Source: Rhizobium sp. (lineage in GTDB: Bacteria; Pseudomonadota; Gammaproteobacteria; Xanthomonadales; Xanthomonadaceae). From it: DNA of 64,000 nucleotides. The position numbers were made by a program, and so were the translations under genes. The first letter of the stretch is position 1. Each line of letters starts with the position of its first letter. The stretch covers positions 1 through 64,000 of the forward strand of contig JAIBEO010000200.1 of NCBI GenBank assembly GCA_019459185.1. The letters run 5' to 3'. Positions 47,261 to 57,093 of the stretch are shown one piece after another. The notes under the pieces are model-generated. The model was not told the DNA's origin. It saw nothing but the letters and a program-made list of their open reading frames with translations, and did no database searches.

Positions 47261-48196
47261 ATGGCCCAGAGCATCCACGACTTCCACGACGACCCCCGCA
47301 ACGCCGCCATCCTGGTCTGGATCAACGGTCGGCTGGTGCCCCGGGCCGAGGCCACGGTCTCGGTGTTCGACAGCGGCTTCGTGCTGGGCGATGGCGTCTG
47401 GGAGGGGCTGCGGGTGGTGGACGGGCAGCCGGTGTTCCTGGACGCCCACCTGGACCGGCTGTTCGAGGGTGCCAAGGCCATCGCGCTCGATATCGGCATG
47501 GACCGCCGCGGCTTGGAGCGGGCCATCCGCGAAACCCTGGTCGCCAACGACATGCACGACGGCGTGCACCTGCGCCTGATGGTGACCCGCGGCGTGAAGC
47601 GCACGCCCTACCAGGACCCGCGCGTCACGATCGGCCCCGCCACGGTGGTGATCATCCCCGAGCACAAGAACCCCAAGCCCGAGACGCTCTCCACCGGCCT
47701 GAAGCTGTTCACCGTGCACGTGCGCCGCGGCTTTCCGGACGTGCAGGACCCCAAGCTCAACAGCCACAGCAAGCTCAACTGCATCACCGCCTGCATCCAG
47801 GCCACCGCGGCCGGTGCCGACGAGGCGCTGATGCTCGACCCGCATGGCTTCGTGGCCACCTGCAATTCCACCCACTTCTTCATCGTGCGCAAGGGCGAGG
47901 TCTGGACCTCCTCCGGCGACTACTGCCTGGGCGGCATCACCCGCGCCAACGTGCTGCGGGTGTGCCGGGAGGCCGGCATCCCGGCGCGCGAGAAGAACTT
48001 CAGCCTCACCGAGGTCTATTCCGCCGAGGAAGCCTTCTGCACCGGCACCTTCGCCGGCGTGGTGCCGGTGCGCGAAATCGACGGCCGCACCATCGGCGAC
48101 GGCAGGCCCGGGCCGATGGTGGCGCGGCTGCAGGCGCTGTACCGCGAGCTGGTGCAGCGCGACGTGCTGGTGCGCGCCGGGGAGAAGCTGGCGTGA
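47261..48196 (+). CDS. Class-IV (branched-chain/D-amino acid type) aminotransferase
   Basis: VFDSGFVLGDGVWEGLRV; LNSHSKLNCITACIQATAAGADEALMLDPHGFVATCNSTHFFIVRKGEVWT. Confidence 0.9.
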   Translation: MAQSIHDFHDDPRNAAILVWINGRLVPRAEATVSVFDSGFVLGDGVWEGLRVVDGQPVFLDAHLDRLFEGAKAIALDIGMDRRGLERAIRETLVANDMHDGVHLRLMVTRGVKRTPYQDPRVTIGPATVVIIPEHKNPKPETLSTGLKLFTVHVRRGFPDVQDPKLNSHSKLNCITACIQATAAGADEALMLDPHGFVATCNSTHFFIVRKGEVWTSSGDYCLGGITRANVLRVCREAGIPAREKNFSLTEVYSAEEAFCTGTFAGVVPVREIDGRTIGDGRPGPMVARLQALYRELVQRDVLVRAGEKLA

Positions 48197-48924
48197 ACCC
48201 GCTGCGGATCGCCATGTGGAGCGGCCCGCGCAACATTTCCACGGCGATGATGCGGGCCTGGGAAAACCGCCCGGACTGCGCGGTGAGCGACGAGCCGCTC
48301 TACGCCGCCTACCTGGCCATGACCGGCGCCGACCACCCCGGCCGCGACGAGGTCATCGCCGCCGGCGAGACCGACTGGCGCAAGGTGGCCGACGCCCTGC
48401 TGGGCCCGGTGCCCGGCGGGCGGCCAGTCTGGTACCAGAAGCACATGAGCCACCACCTGCTGCCGGGCATGGACCACGGCTGGATCCATGGTCTGCACAA
48501 CATCTTCCTGGTGCGCGACCCGGCCGAGGTGGTGGCTTCCTACCTGCGCTCGCGCGCCACGGTGGAGCCGGCCGACATCGGGCTGCTGCAGCAGGGCGAG
48601 TTGTTCGACGAACTGGCGGCGGCCTCGGGCCGGCCCCCGACCGTGATCGACGCGGGAGACTTCCTGGCCGCACCGGAAGCCCACCTGCGAGCGCTGTGCG
48701 CCGAGCTGGGCCTGGACTTCACCGACCGCATGCTGCACTGGCCCGCCGGCCCGCGCGACAGCGACGGGGTGTGGGCGCCGCACTGGTACGAGGCGGTCTG
48801 GCGTTCGACGGGGTTCGAGGCGCCGGCGGCGAAGGAGATACGACTGGATGCGCGAGGCCAGGCGGTGGCCGAGGCCTGCCGGCCGGCTTTCGAGCGGCTG
48901 CGCGGCCACCGGATGCGGCCCTGA
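48193..48924 (+). CDS. Sulfotransferase-like protein
   Basis: MWSGPRNISTAMMRAWENRPDCAVSDEPLYAAYL; FLVRDPAEVVASYL; GTGA overlap with upstream gene. Confidence 0.75.
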   Translation: MNPLRIAMWSGPRNISTAMMRAWENRPDCAVSDEPLYAAYLAMTGADHPGRDEVIAAGETDWRKVADALLGPVPGGRPVWYQKHMSHHLLPGMDHGWIHGLHNIFLVRDPAEVVASYLRSRATVEPADIGLLQQGELFDELAAASGRPPTVIDAGDFLAAPEAHLRALCAELGLDFTDRMLHWPAGPRDSDGVWAPHWYEAVWRSTGFEAPAAKEIRLDARGQAVAEACRPAFERLRGHRMRP

Positions 48925-48930
48925 AGGCCG

Positions 48931-48961
48931 GAAAAAACAGAAGCCGCCCGGAGGCGGCTTC
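48931..48961 (-). terminator. Displaced native terminator of tRNA-Val
   Basis: GAAGCCGCC-CGGA-GGCGGCTTC with A-run to the left (T-run on minus strand). Confidence 0.8.
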
Positions 48962-48997
48962 AAAGGCTGTTCCGATGCTTCCCATCCCCCGATAAAG

Positions 48998-49047
48998 GGA
49001 TGGTGGGCGGTACAGGTTTCGAACCTGTGACCCCTACCATGTCAAGG
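48998..49047 (-). repeat. Element 2 att core, distal copy (50 bp, truncated tRNA-Val)
   Basis: Identical to 54134-54183. Confidence 0.95.
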
Positions 49048-49132
49048 CTGGGAATCGGGGTTCGCAGCCGTCCGCATCGACTGTAAATAGCTGATTTATA
49101 TGTCGTGCCAGTCCGTATCGGTTCCCCCACGT

Positions 49133-49151
49133 TTTCCGTACTATTTCCGTA
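49133..49151 (+). promoter_or_regulatory. Putative integrase arm-site pair, distal arm
   Basis: TTTCCGTA-CTA-TTTCCGTA, 11-bp spacing, 86 bp from core. Confidence 0.65.
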
Positions 49152-49184
49152 CCGGCGAATTCATCGCCTCTGCGGGGCAATAGC

Positions 49185-50330
49185 ATGGACTTGGGAACCG
49201 TTCGAGACCGGGAAAAACTGAAGCCGCGCCGCGAGCCGTACTGGCACAAGCTCGCATCTCGGCAATTCCTGGGCTTCCGCCCTTCGACCATCGGAAAGGG
49301 TGGCTCCTGGATCGCCCGCTACTACGATTCCGAGACGGGCAAGAAGCCGATCCGCTCACTTGGGGACTTTGGGCACCTGCCTCCTAACGAGCGCTTTTCA
49401 GCTGCTTCCAAAGAAGCCCGCGAATGGTTCGCCCACCTATCGGGGGGCGGCGCCGCCGAACCAATCACGGTCAAGGAGGCTTGCGAGCGCTACGCCCAGG
49501 ATCGACCGGACGCCACTCGCCGGTTCGCGCGCTACGTTTACGGCGACCCCATCTCCAAGGTCATGCTTCACAAGCTGACCGATAAGCAGGTTCGGGAGTG
49601 GCGCAAACGCCTGGAGGCCATGCCGGCCCTTGTGAGCCGCCGCAAGGCCGGAAAGGCCAATACGCGGCCTAGGTCGGCCGCCACAGTCAATCGCGACATG
49701 GTGTGTCTCCGGGCGGCCCTGAACTTTGCTTTGGACCAAGGAGAAGTCCTAACTGCCGTCGCGTGGCGCAAAGCTTTGCAGCCTAGTGAGGCGAAAGGGC
49801 GTCGGAACCTCTATTTGGACCGTGACCAACTGCGAGCACTCTTGGATCAACTGCCGCAAGACGCCAAGACATTCGCGCACGCCCTTTGCCTGCTGCCACT
49901 CCGACCGGGAGCACTTGCCCAACTCCGCGTAAAGGACTACGACCCGAAGACCTCGACAATCACGATAGAGCGAGACAAGGCGGGAAACGGGCGAAAGATC
50001 CTTTTGCCCACAGACACGGCGGCAATGCTGAAGGGCCAATGTCGGGACAAGCTACCGGGAGCGCCGATCTTTGCGAGAGCAGACGGCCAGCCTTGGGACA
50101 AGGACGCATGGAAAGGCCCAATAAAAGCGGCCGTAGTCGCAGCAGAACTGCCGCGAGAAGCAACCGCATACACCATCCGCCACTCAACGATTACCGACCT
50201 CGTATCGGGCGGCCTGGACCTGTTGACCGTGGCCCAAGTCTCCGGAACTTCCGTGGCGATGATTGAACGTCACTATGGGCACTTGCAGCGTGATAAGGCT
50301 GCTGCGGCACTTGCAGGGCTCGCGCTATGA
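49185..50330 (+). CDS. Tyrosine recombinase/integrase (element 2)
   Basis: LLPLRPGALAQLRVKDYD ... TIRHSTITDLVSGGLDLLTVAQVSGTSVAMIERHYGHL. Confidence 0.93.
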   Translation: MDLGTVRDREKLKPRREPYWHKLASRQFLGFRPSTIGKGGSWIARYYDSETGKKPIRSLGDFGHLPPNERFSAASKEAREWFAHLSGGGAAEPITVKEACERYAQDRPDATRRFARYVYGDPISKVMLHKLTDKQVREWRKRLEAMPALVSRRKAGKANTRPRSAATVNRDMVCLRAALNFALDQGEVLTAVAWRKALQPSEAKGRRNLYLDRDQLRALLDQLPQDAKTFAHALCLLPLRPGALAQLRVKDYDPKTSTITIERDKAGNGRKILLPTDTAAMLKGQCRDKLPGAPIFARADGQPWDKDAWKGPIKAAVVAAELPREATAYTIRHSTITDLVSGGLDLLTVAQVSGTSVAMIERHYGHLQRDKAAAALAGLAL

Positions 50331-50881
50331 ATACTCTGCTTGACGCCAAATATGGCCCAAACGAATCAAGCGCTATAGACCTCGCATTGGACGATGATTC
50401 CCTAGGCCGCCAGCTGGCCCGGACCTGGATTGAATTCCAGGCAGAGCGAAAAGGCATAACAAAGGAAAGGATCGACCAAGGCCTTATCGACAAGATTCTG
50501 ACCGCATCCACGGGCATTGATTCATCCCGACCCGAAGCGGCGGCACTTGAGAGCGCCATCAGAAAGGCAGCTAGAGGCGAGTTTCGTCGTGCCGGACTAA
50601 TGCTCCGTGTGTACGCCACTGACGGTGCGAATATCATCGTTCGGAATGATTTTGGCTATGTCGCCATCCCCATAATCGAAGGTCGGCAGAAAGGAGGGAA
50701 ACGCGGCGGCGAGGCCACAAAAGAAAGAGCACAGCCAACCCGCGATAAGATCATCAAGGCGGCAAATCGCCTTATCGCCAAGGGAACCGCCCCGCGAAAC
50801 GTGGCCGGAATTCTTGCAGCCCAGTTCGACCGCACGCCCACGTGCATAAGGAAAATCCTGCGTGACGCAGGGATAAAGTAG
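50327..50881 (+). CDS. Hypothetical protein, C-terminal HTH-like
   Basis: ATGA overlap with int; APRNVAGILAAQFDRTPTCIRKILRDAGIK. Confidence 0.6.
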   Translation: MNTLLDAKYGPNESSAIDLALDDDSLGRQLARTWIEFQAERKGITKERIDQGLIDKILTASTGIDSSRPEAAALESAIRKAARGEFRRAGLMLRVYATDGANIIVRNDFGYVAIPIIEGRQKGGKRGGEATKERAQPTRDKIIKAANRLIAKGTAPRNVAGILAAQFDRTPTCIRKILRDAGIK

Positions 50882-50978
50882 CCCACCAAAAAAAGCGAAA
50901 AAGGGCTAAGGCCTGTTTCGTTGCTACCTCCATAGTTCGCGCCGGTCCCAAGCAATTCCCAGGAACGGAGACGCACAC

Positions 50979-51179
50979 ATGGACGTTAAGCAGCCGCCGA
51001 CATTTCGGCCCCTTGTAGAAGCCTGCCAAGAACACGGAATCAGCCGGACTGTTGCATTCGAACTAGCAAGAAGGGGCATTCTCGACACATTCTCTATCGG
51101 CGCGCGCCGATACGTTCGAATGGATTCGCTGAACTCTCTGCCCGACCGATTGGCCAACTCACCTGGGGTGCGGTCGTGA
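50979..51179 (+). CDS. Small HTH/AlpA-like protein
   Basis: LVEACQEHGISRTVAFELARRGILDTFSIGARRYVRMDSL. Confidence 0.65.
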   Translation: MDVKQPPTFRPLVEACQEHGISRTVAFELARRGILDTFSIGARRYVRMDSLNSLPDRLANSPGVRS

Positions 51180-51448
51180 GTCCGCAGCTTCGGGGAAACC
51201 GCTGCCAATGTACCGGCTGCGGCGAACTGTTCAATTCTCTTGGCATGTTTGACCGGCACCGGGTCGGCCCGTACGCCAAGCCGGGCGAATATCGCGGGCA
51301 ACGGCGATGCCTGACCCCTGCGGAGATGACGGCGCGCGGCCATTTGCGGAACACGGCCGGATTCTGGATTCGAATGCCAAGGAAAGCTGGCACTACGCGG
51401 CAAAGAGGCCATTCCGACACCCTGGCCGCTACGGGGGTAGCGCCATGA
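51176..51448 (+). CDS. Small zinc-finger-like phage protein
   Basis: CQCTGCGELFNSLGMFDRHRVG. Confidence 0.6.
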   Translation: MSPQLRGNRCQCTGCGELFNSLGMFDRHRVGPYAKPGEYRGQRRCLTPAEMTARGHLRNTAGFWIRMPRKAGTTRQRGHSDTLAATGVAP

Positions 51449-52641
51449 CCACGACAGACTTCCTCTCGCTATTCGGCGACGGTCAGTTCACGTTCCAAAC
51501 GTTCGATGACTCGTCGGCCAAATCCCCAAAATTGTCTCGCGTTCTACATGGCACCCTGCACAAGCACACGCAGACGCTTAACGCATTGAATGATAGAGGC
51601 GCAGGCGTCTTCTTCATGGTGAACAAGGGCGACGGCAAGGGAAGGAGAGCTAAGAACGTCCAGAAAGTGACCGCGCTATTTCTGGACCTAGACGGCTCCC
51701 CATTAAAGCCCGTGCAAGCAGCTGGTCTTTCGCCACACTGCACGGTGGAATCATCGCCGGGGCGCTGGCACGCTTATTGGCTGGTGGCAGATTGCCCGCT
51801 GGACCGGTTTACGTCATTGCAGCAAGCGCTCGCCGACCGGTTTCAGGGCGACAAAAAGGTGTGCGACCTGCCGCGAGTAATGCGCCTGCCAGGCTTTTAT
51901 CATCGAAAGGCCGCCCGATTCATGTCCCGAATCCTAACCCTGGACGCCAACCGCGCACCGTATAAGGTGGCCGAGCTAGTGCGGGAACTTGAACTAAAGC
52001 CTGCGCCCGCACCGCCACCCCTTGCCAAGCAGCGCAAGCTTCCAGGCTTCATCCCCGAAGGGGAGCGCAACACCACCCTACTGAGCTTGGGCGCAGGCTT
52101 GGTGCGAAAGGGGCACGATTTGCAAGGCGTGAATGTCCGCCTGCAAGTGATTAATTCCGAACGCTGCCGGCCACCGCTAGGCGCTACGGAAGTCGAGCGA
52201 ATCGCCGCCCGGGCCCATAGCTACGGATCTAATGGCTTTGTCCAATTGCCGCACCAGCTACTTGATTCCCTTGAGTGGAAGGCCCTACCGCCACCGGCTC
52301 ACGATATAGTTTTAATGGCATTCCGGCGCTTCGACGGCAGCAACAATGGAAACATTGCACTAACGTGGTCCGACTTCGCCGACAGGCCGGGGTTCAGCGA
52401 CAAGAAAACGTTTTACCGGCACCGTCGCCGCGCGCTGGCGTCCAAAATTCTTATTGCACGGCAAGCTGGCAACGGGAGGAACGGCCGAACGCCCGATTTA
52501 ATCGCCATTGCTGATCACTGGCTACCTGGCCCAGTGTGCAAAAGCCAACCTGGCCCCAGTACGCAAATCTCTGACCTCTACATAGATAAACAGTCTGTTG
52601 GCACCTGTGATTCAAAGATTGCACCGGAAGCCGCGCGATGA
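51445..52641 (+). CDS. RepB/primase-like replication protein
   Basis: FLDLDGSPLKPV, SSPGRWHAYWLVADCP, DLPRVMRLPGFYHRK. Confidence 0.75.
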   Translation: MTTTDFLSLFGDGQFTFQTFDDSSAKSPKLSRVLHGTLHKHTQTLNALNDRGAGVFFMVNKGDGKGRRAKNVQKVTALFLDLDGSPLKPVQAAGLSPHCTVESSPGRWHAYWLVADCPLDRFTSLQQALADRFQGDKKVCDLPRVMRLPGFYHRKAARFMSRILTLDANRAPYKVAELVRELELKPAPAPPPLAKQRKLPGFIPEGERNTTLLSLGAGLVRKGHDLQGVNVRLQVINSERCRPPLGATEVERIAARAHSYGSNGFVQLPHQLLDSLEWKALPPPAHDIVLMAFRRFDGSNNGNIALTWSDFADRPGFSDKKTFYRHRRRALASKILIARQAGNGRNGRTPDLIAIADHWLPGPVCKSQPGPSTQISDLYIDKQSVGTCDSKIAPEAAR

Positions 52642-52847
52642 AACCGAAACTTTCCAGTGAAGTGCTAAAGGCCCTGAAAGATGCCAAACGCGGTCCCGGC
52701 TGGAATAACCGCTGCCCCACCGTCCGCCGGTTCGAGATTGGGTGTTATGGGCTTGCTTGCACTCTATACGTTGTCCCAGCGCGAGCCTGGGCGTACAGGT
52801 CGGCTGAGCGTGGGGCGCAAGCATGGCAAGCGAGCGCATGGTCATGA
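52638..52847 (+). CDS. Small hypothetical protein
   Basis: ATGA overlap with primase gene. Confidence 0.4.
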   Translation: MKPKLSSEVLKALKDAKRGPGWNNRCPTVRRFEIGCYGLACTLYVVPARAWAYRSAERGAQAWQASAWS

Positions 52848-53407
52848 AAGGCGCTGAAGGCCACTTTAGCCGGGACAAGACGCATATTGCCCGGCTCCAA
52901 CGCGAGCGACGGGCACGTCTGACGCGAATTGACTACATGCCGAACGCCGTTGCGCGGATCGCCATTGCCGCAAAGCGACAGACTGTGAGGCCTGGCAGCG
53001 TCGCGGCGACCCATAGCGCCATCCTGGACGCGATCATTTCCGAGTGGGCCGAGCTGACCGGAATTAGCTATCCGAAGCTGGAGCCGCCCAAGAGTTCGAA
53101 GGATGTGGACCAGTACGCGCGTCCGCGTATGACTTCGGTCCAAATAGCGACCCCGAGCACTCAACCTTTGGGAGATCCCTCCGGAATTTCCCGACACATC
53201 GCGCACAGGCGTGCGCGCGGGATGGAGTCCGGGTCAATGCGTGTTAGCTGCGGGGCCAAGCGCCATCGGGACGGCCTACCTTGCAAAGCCAAGTCGGAGC
53301 CGGGAAAACGTCGCTGCCGCTTCCATGGGGGGCGATCAACAGGACCGAAAACCGCACTCGGCAGGGCCAAGTCTTTGAGAAATCTCGTGCAATTCAGAGC
53401 TGACTAG
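52823..53407 (+). CDS. HGGxSTG-motif phage-associated protein
   Basis: CRFHGGRSTGPKTALGRAKSLRNL. Confidence 0.7.
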   Translation: MASERMVMKGAEGHFSRDKTHIARLQRERRARLTRIDYMPNAVARIAIAAKRQTVRPGSVAATHSAILDAIISEWAELTGISYPKLEPPKSSKDVDQYARPRMTSVQIATPSTQPLGDPSGISRHIAHRRARGMESGSMRVSCGAKRHRDGLPCKAKSEPGKRRCRFHGGRSTGPKTALGRAKSLRNLVQFRAD

Positions 53408-53988
53408 GGCGACCGGACTTCCACAGGTTTCTCGTCGGAAGCGGTTTCAGCACATAGGGTCGTTATCACAGTCTCCCCTACACTCCCTGGAAGGGCTCGC
53501 TCCCAAGAGACCGGCGCTTGGGAAGTCGAACTGCCAACGACTTCGCCACTACCCATCGAGCCGGCATACAGCGCGAACTCCCCAATGGCATACGTCCTCT
53601 TTTCGCAATTGGCCATCCAGTACGAAACCTGGGAGCGAACAACCTTGCCACTGACAAGTCCGACTGGTTCGAACCGGTCGAACAAAATCCAGTCTTCTGC
53701 GATAGCTCCATTTCTGACCGCTTTGGTCGCATGACGCCTATAGAAGACGCCTTCTTCGACACGGAAAATAATCGACCAATGCACGCCCGAACTGGACTCG
53801 ATGTAAGAGAACAACTTCGTGCAGGAGCGCGCTGACTCGGGGCACCCGACATTCGAATAGTTGATAGTGCCGTCTTGCGACTCGTACTTGAACACTGTGT
53901 TTGGGACCGGAGTTGCATAGGCAGGTATTGACGCGAAGATCGCCCCCAAAAATAGGCCTGCAAATACTCCGCCGCGTCGCTTGCACAT
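53404..53988 (-). CDS. Secreted DUF4124/surface-adhesin-E-like protein (element 2 cargo)
   Basis: Signal peptide; VFKYESQDGTINYSN; ILFDRFEP...SQVSYWMANCEKRTY...W...LPGSVGETV. Confidence 0.55.
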   Translation of the reverse strand: MCKRRGGVFAGLFLGAIFASIPAYATPVPNTVFKYESQDGTINYSNVGCPESARSCTKLFSYIESSSGVHWSIIFRVEEGVFYRRHATKAVRNGAIAEDWILFDRFEPVGLVSGKVVRSQVSYWMANCEKRTYAIGEFALYAGSMGSGEVVGSSTSQAPVSWERALPGSVGETVITTLCAETASDEKPVEVRSP

Positions 53989-54044
53989 ATGGACCCTCCG
54001 CCGAAGGCCGATTCCCAAGCCTAGGCCCTAGTCTAGCCCACAAA

Positions 54045-54072
54045 AAAACCGCCCTGTTTCCAGAGCGGTTTT
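54045..54072 (-). terminator. Element-borne terminator after tRNA-Val
   Basis: Minus strand AAAACCGCTCTG-GAAA-CAGGGCGGTTTT + T-run. Confidence 0.8.
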
Positions 54073-54088
54073 CCGTATTCTTTCCGTA
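54070..54088 (+). promoter_or_regulatory. Putative integrase arm-site pair, tRNA-proximal arm
   Basis: TTTCCGTA-TTC-TTTCCGTA, 11-bp spacing, 46 bp from core. Confidence 0.65.
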
Positions 54089-54133
54089 CTGCTGGCTTCC
54101 TTTGCCACCCAAATCGCGCTAAGTGCTTGATTT

Positions 54134-54183
54134 GGATGGTGGGCGGTACAGGTTTCGAACCTGTGACCCCTACCATGTCAAGG
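54134..54183 (-). repeat. Element 2 att core, tRNA-proximal
   Basis: Identical to 48998-49047. Confidence 0.95.
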
Positions 54184-54211
54184 TAGTGCTCTACCGCTGA
54201 GCTAACCGCCC
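54137..54211 (-). tRNA. tRNA-Val (GAC)
   Basis: GGGCGGT/ACCGCCC acceptor, loop TTGACAT, GTTCGAAAC, CCA. Confidence 0.97.
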
Positions 54212-54261
54212 GCAAGGGCCGCGAAGTATAACAAGCGGCCGGCGGGAGGACAACGGGCGGC

Positions 54262-56271
54262 TCAGGCCATCAGGCCCTGGGTGCGCAGGCGGTGGATTTC
54301 GTCGCGGACGCGGGCCGCTTCCTCGAACTCCAGGTCGCGGGCGTGCTGGTGCATCTTCGCCTCGAGCTGCTTGAGGCGGGCGGCGAGCTGGGCCGGGTCG
54401 AGCAGCGCGTAGTCGGCGCCCTGGTCGGCCACCTTGCGACCGCGGCCGCGCGCGTCCTCGGGCTCGCTGCGGGCGCCTTCCATCACGTCCATCACCGCGC
54501 GCACCACCGATTTCGGGGTGATGCCGTGGGCCAGGTTGTATTCGACCTGCTTCTGGCGGCGGCGGTCGGTTTCGTCGATCGCGGCCCTCATGGAGTTGGT
54601 CATGCGGTCGGCGTAGAGGATGGCCTTGCCGCGCACGTTGCGGGCGGCACGGCCGATGGTCTGGATCAGCGAGCCGGTGGAGCGCAGGAATCCTTCCTTG
54701 TCGGCGTCGAGGATGGCCACCAGCGACACCTCGGGCATGTCCAGGCCCTCGCGCAGCAGGTTGATGCCCACCAGCACGTCGAACACGCCCAGGCGCAGGT
54801 CGCGGATGATCTCGACGCGCTCGACCGTGTCCACGTCGCTGTGCAGGTAGCGCACCTTGACGTCGTGCTCGGCCAGGTAGTCGGTGAGGTTCTCCGCCAT
54901 CTTCTTGGTGAGCGTGGTGATCAGCACGCGATCGCCCTGCTTCACGCGCAGGTGGATCTCGGACAGCACGTCGTCCACCTGGGTGGCGACCGGGCGGATC
55001 TCGACTTCGGGGTCGATCAGGCCGGTCGGGCGCACCACGAGCTCGACCACCTGGTCGGCGGACTTCTCCAGCTCGTACTTGCCCGGCGTGGCGGAGACGA
55101 AGATGGCGCGCGGCGAGCGGCGCTCCCATTCCTCGAACTTCAGCGGCCGGTTGTCCAGCGCCGAGGGCAGCCGGAAGCCGAATTCCACCAGGGTTTCCTT
55201 GCGCGAGCGGTCGCCCTTGTACATGGCGCCGATCTGCGGAATGGTCACGTGCGACTCGTCCACCACCAGCAGCGCATCCGGCGGCAGGTAGTCGAACAGG
55301 CAGGGCGGCGGTTCGCCCGGCATCTGGCCGGTCAGGTGCCGGCTGTAGTTCTCGATGCCCGAGCAGAAGCCCACCTCGGCCATCATCTCGATGTCGTACA
55401 TGGTGCGCTGCTGCAGGCGCTGGGCCTCGAGCAGCTTGTTGGCCTTGTACAGCACCTCCATGCGCTCGGTGAACTCGGCCTTGATGGTCTCGATGGCCTC
55501 GAGCACGGTGCGGCGGGTGGTGACGTAGTGCGACTTCGGGTACAGCGTGTAGCGCGGCAGCTTGCGGGCGACGTGGCCGGTGAGCGGGTCGAACAGCGAC
55601 AGGCTCTCGATTTCGCCGTCGAAAAGCTCGATGCGCAGGGCCTCGATCTCGGATTCGGCCGGGTGCACGTCCACCACCTCGCCGCGCACGCGGAAGGCGC
55701 CGCGCACCAGTTCGGTCTCGTTGCGGCTGTACTGCATTTCGGTGAGACGGCGGATCAGCTCGCGCTGGTCGATGCGGTCGCCCTTGACCAGGTGCAGCAC
55801 CATCCGGAAGTACTCGTTGGGGTCGCCCAGGCCGTAGATGGCCGAGACGCTGGCCACGACGATGGCGTCGCGGCGTTCGAGCAGGGCCTTCGTCGCCGAC
55901 AGGCGCATCTGCTCGATGTGTTCGTTGATGTTGCTGTCCTTCTCGATGAAGGTGTCCGTGCTCGGGATGTAGGCCTCGGGCTGGTAGTAGTCGTAGTAGC
56001 TGACGAAATACTCGACGGCGTTGTTCGGGAAGAAGGACTTGAATTCGCCGTAGAGCTGGGCGGCCAGGGTCTTGTTCGGCGCCAGCACCAGGGTGGGCTT
56101 CTGCACCGCCTCGACGACGTTGGCGATGGTGTAGGTCTTGCCCGAGCCGGTGACGCCCAGCAGGGTCTGGTGCGCCAGCCCCGCCTCGAACCCGTCCACC
56201 AGGCGGCGGATGGCCTGCGGCTGGTCGCCGGCGGGCTGGTAGGGGGCGACGAGCTGGAAGCGGTCGGACAC
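54262..56271 (-). CDS. uvrB: Excinuclease ABC subunit B
   Basis: [46 protein letters not shown]-terminal UVR motif; GTG start. Confidence 0.98.
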   Translation of the reverse strand: MSDRFQLVAPYQPAGDQPQAIRRLVDGFEAGLAHQTLLGVTGSGKTYTIANVVEAVQKPTLVLAPNKTLAAQLYGEFKSFFPNNAVEYFVSYYDYYQPEAYIPSTDTFIEKDSNINEHIEQMRLSATKALLERRDAIVVASVSAIYGLGDPNEYFRMVLHLVKGDRIDQRELIRRLTEMQYSRNETELVRGAFRVRGEVVDVHPAESEIEALRIELFDGEIESLSLFDPLTGHVARKLPRYTLYPKSHYVTTRRTVLEAIETIKAEFTERMEVLYKANKLLEAQRLQQRTMYDIEMMAEVGFCSGIENYSRHLTGQMPGEPPPCLFDYLPPDALLVVDESHVTIPQIGAMYKGDRSRKETLVEFGFRLPSALDNRPLKFEEWERRSPRAIFVSATPGKYELEKSADQVVELVVRPTGLIDPEVEIRPVATQVDDVLSEIHLRVKQGDRVLITTLTKKMAENLTDYLAEHDVKVRYLHSDVDTVERVEIIRDLRLGVFDVLVGINLLREGLDMPEVSLVAILDADKEGFLRSTGSLIQTIGRAARNVRGKAILYADRMTNSMRAAIDETDRRRQKQVEYNLAHGITPKSVVRAVMDVMEGARSEPEDARGRGRKVADQGADYALLDPAQLAARLKQLEAKMHQHARDLEFEEAARVRDEIHRLRTQGLMA

Positions 56272-56415
56272 GGGGGACGTCCTCGCAGGGGCAAACGAGC
56301 AGTATAGCGGCGCGCCGACGCGCGCCCGGGTGTGCTTCCTACATGGGGATGCGGGGACCTTCCGTTCAAGGTTCCGGGGCCGCCGGGGACACTGGCCACC
56401 GGCTTCCCACGGGCG

Positions 56416-56964
56416 ATGGCCATGTCCAGGCAAGGCAGGGGTTTCACGCTGGTCGAACTGGTGGTGGTGGTGCTGGTGCTGGCCATTTCACTGGCCGTGG
56501 CCCTGCCGGCGTTCGGGGCCATGCGCGAACGCTTCGCCGCCATGAACACCTTCCACGCGCTCACCGTGGCGTTGATGTCGGCGCGCATGGCCGCCATCAC
56601 CCAGGGGCGGCCGGTGACCGTCTGCCCCAGTGCGGACGGACTGAGCTGCCGCCAGGACCTGCGCTGGGACCAGGGTTGGATCGTGTACCGGGACCCGGCG
56701 CGCTCGCCGCAGCCGAAGGATGCGCAGGACATCCTCTGGGTCGAGCAGCGCGCGCCCGGGCCAGTGGCGGTGCGAAGCACGGTGGGTCGCCACCGCGTGC
56801 GCTACCAGCCCAGCGGATTCTCGGGTGGCAACAACCTGAGCTTGCGCGCCTGCAGCCGCCAGGGCGCCCGCCTGCTGGGCGCCGTGGTGGTGAACCTGGG
56901 CGGTCGCGCCCGCGTGGAATGGGCCCGGGAGGCCGAAAATCCGCCCTGCCCCTACACTCCCTGA
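56416..56964 (+). CDS. FimT/GspH-type minor pseudopilin
   Basis: [27 protein letters not shown] prepilin motif. Confidence 0.9.
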   Translation: MAMSRQGRGFTLVELVVVVLVLAISLAVALPAFGAMRERFAAMNTFHALTVALMSARMAAITQGRPVTVCPSADGLSCRQDLRWDQGWIVYRDPARSPQPKDAQDILWVEQRAPGPVAVRSTVGRHRVRYQPSGFSGGNNLSLRACSRQGARLLGAVVVNLGGRARVEWAREAENPPCPYTP

Positions 56965-57013
56965 GCCACGAGGGCTTGACCGGGGGGCCGTGTCGTTTAA
57001 AATGCCCGTCCCC

Positions 57014-57090
57014 GCCCGAATAGCTCAGCCGGTTAGAGCACTTGACTGTTAATCAGGGGGTCGTTGGTTCGAGTCCAACTTCGGGCGCCA
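57014..57090 (+). tRNA. tRNA-Asn (GTT)
   Basis: GCCCGAA/TTCGGGC acceptor, loop CTGTTAA, GTTCGAGTC, CCA. Confidence 0.97.
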
Positions 57091-57093
57091 GAT
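57046..57093 (+). repeat. Element 3 att core, tRNA-proximal (48 bp)
   Basis: Identical to 60874-60921. Confidence 0.95.

Larger units (their letters stand above)
48998..54183. mobile_element. Integrative element 2, tRNA-Val, about 5.2 kb
   Basis: 50-bp direct repeats, tyrosine recombinase, phage-like primase and HGGxSTG genes. Confidence 0.93.
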
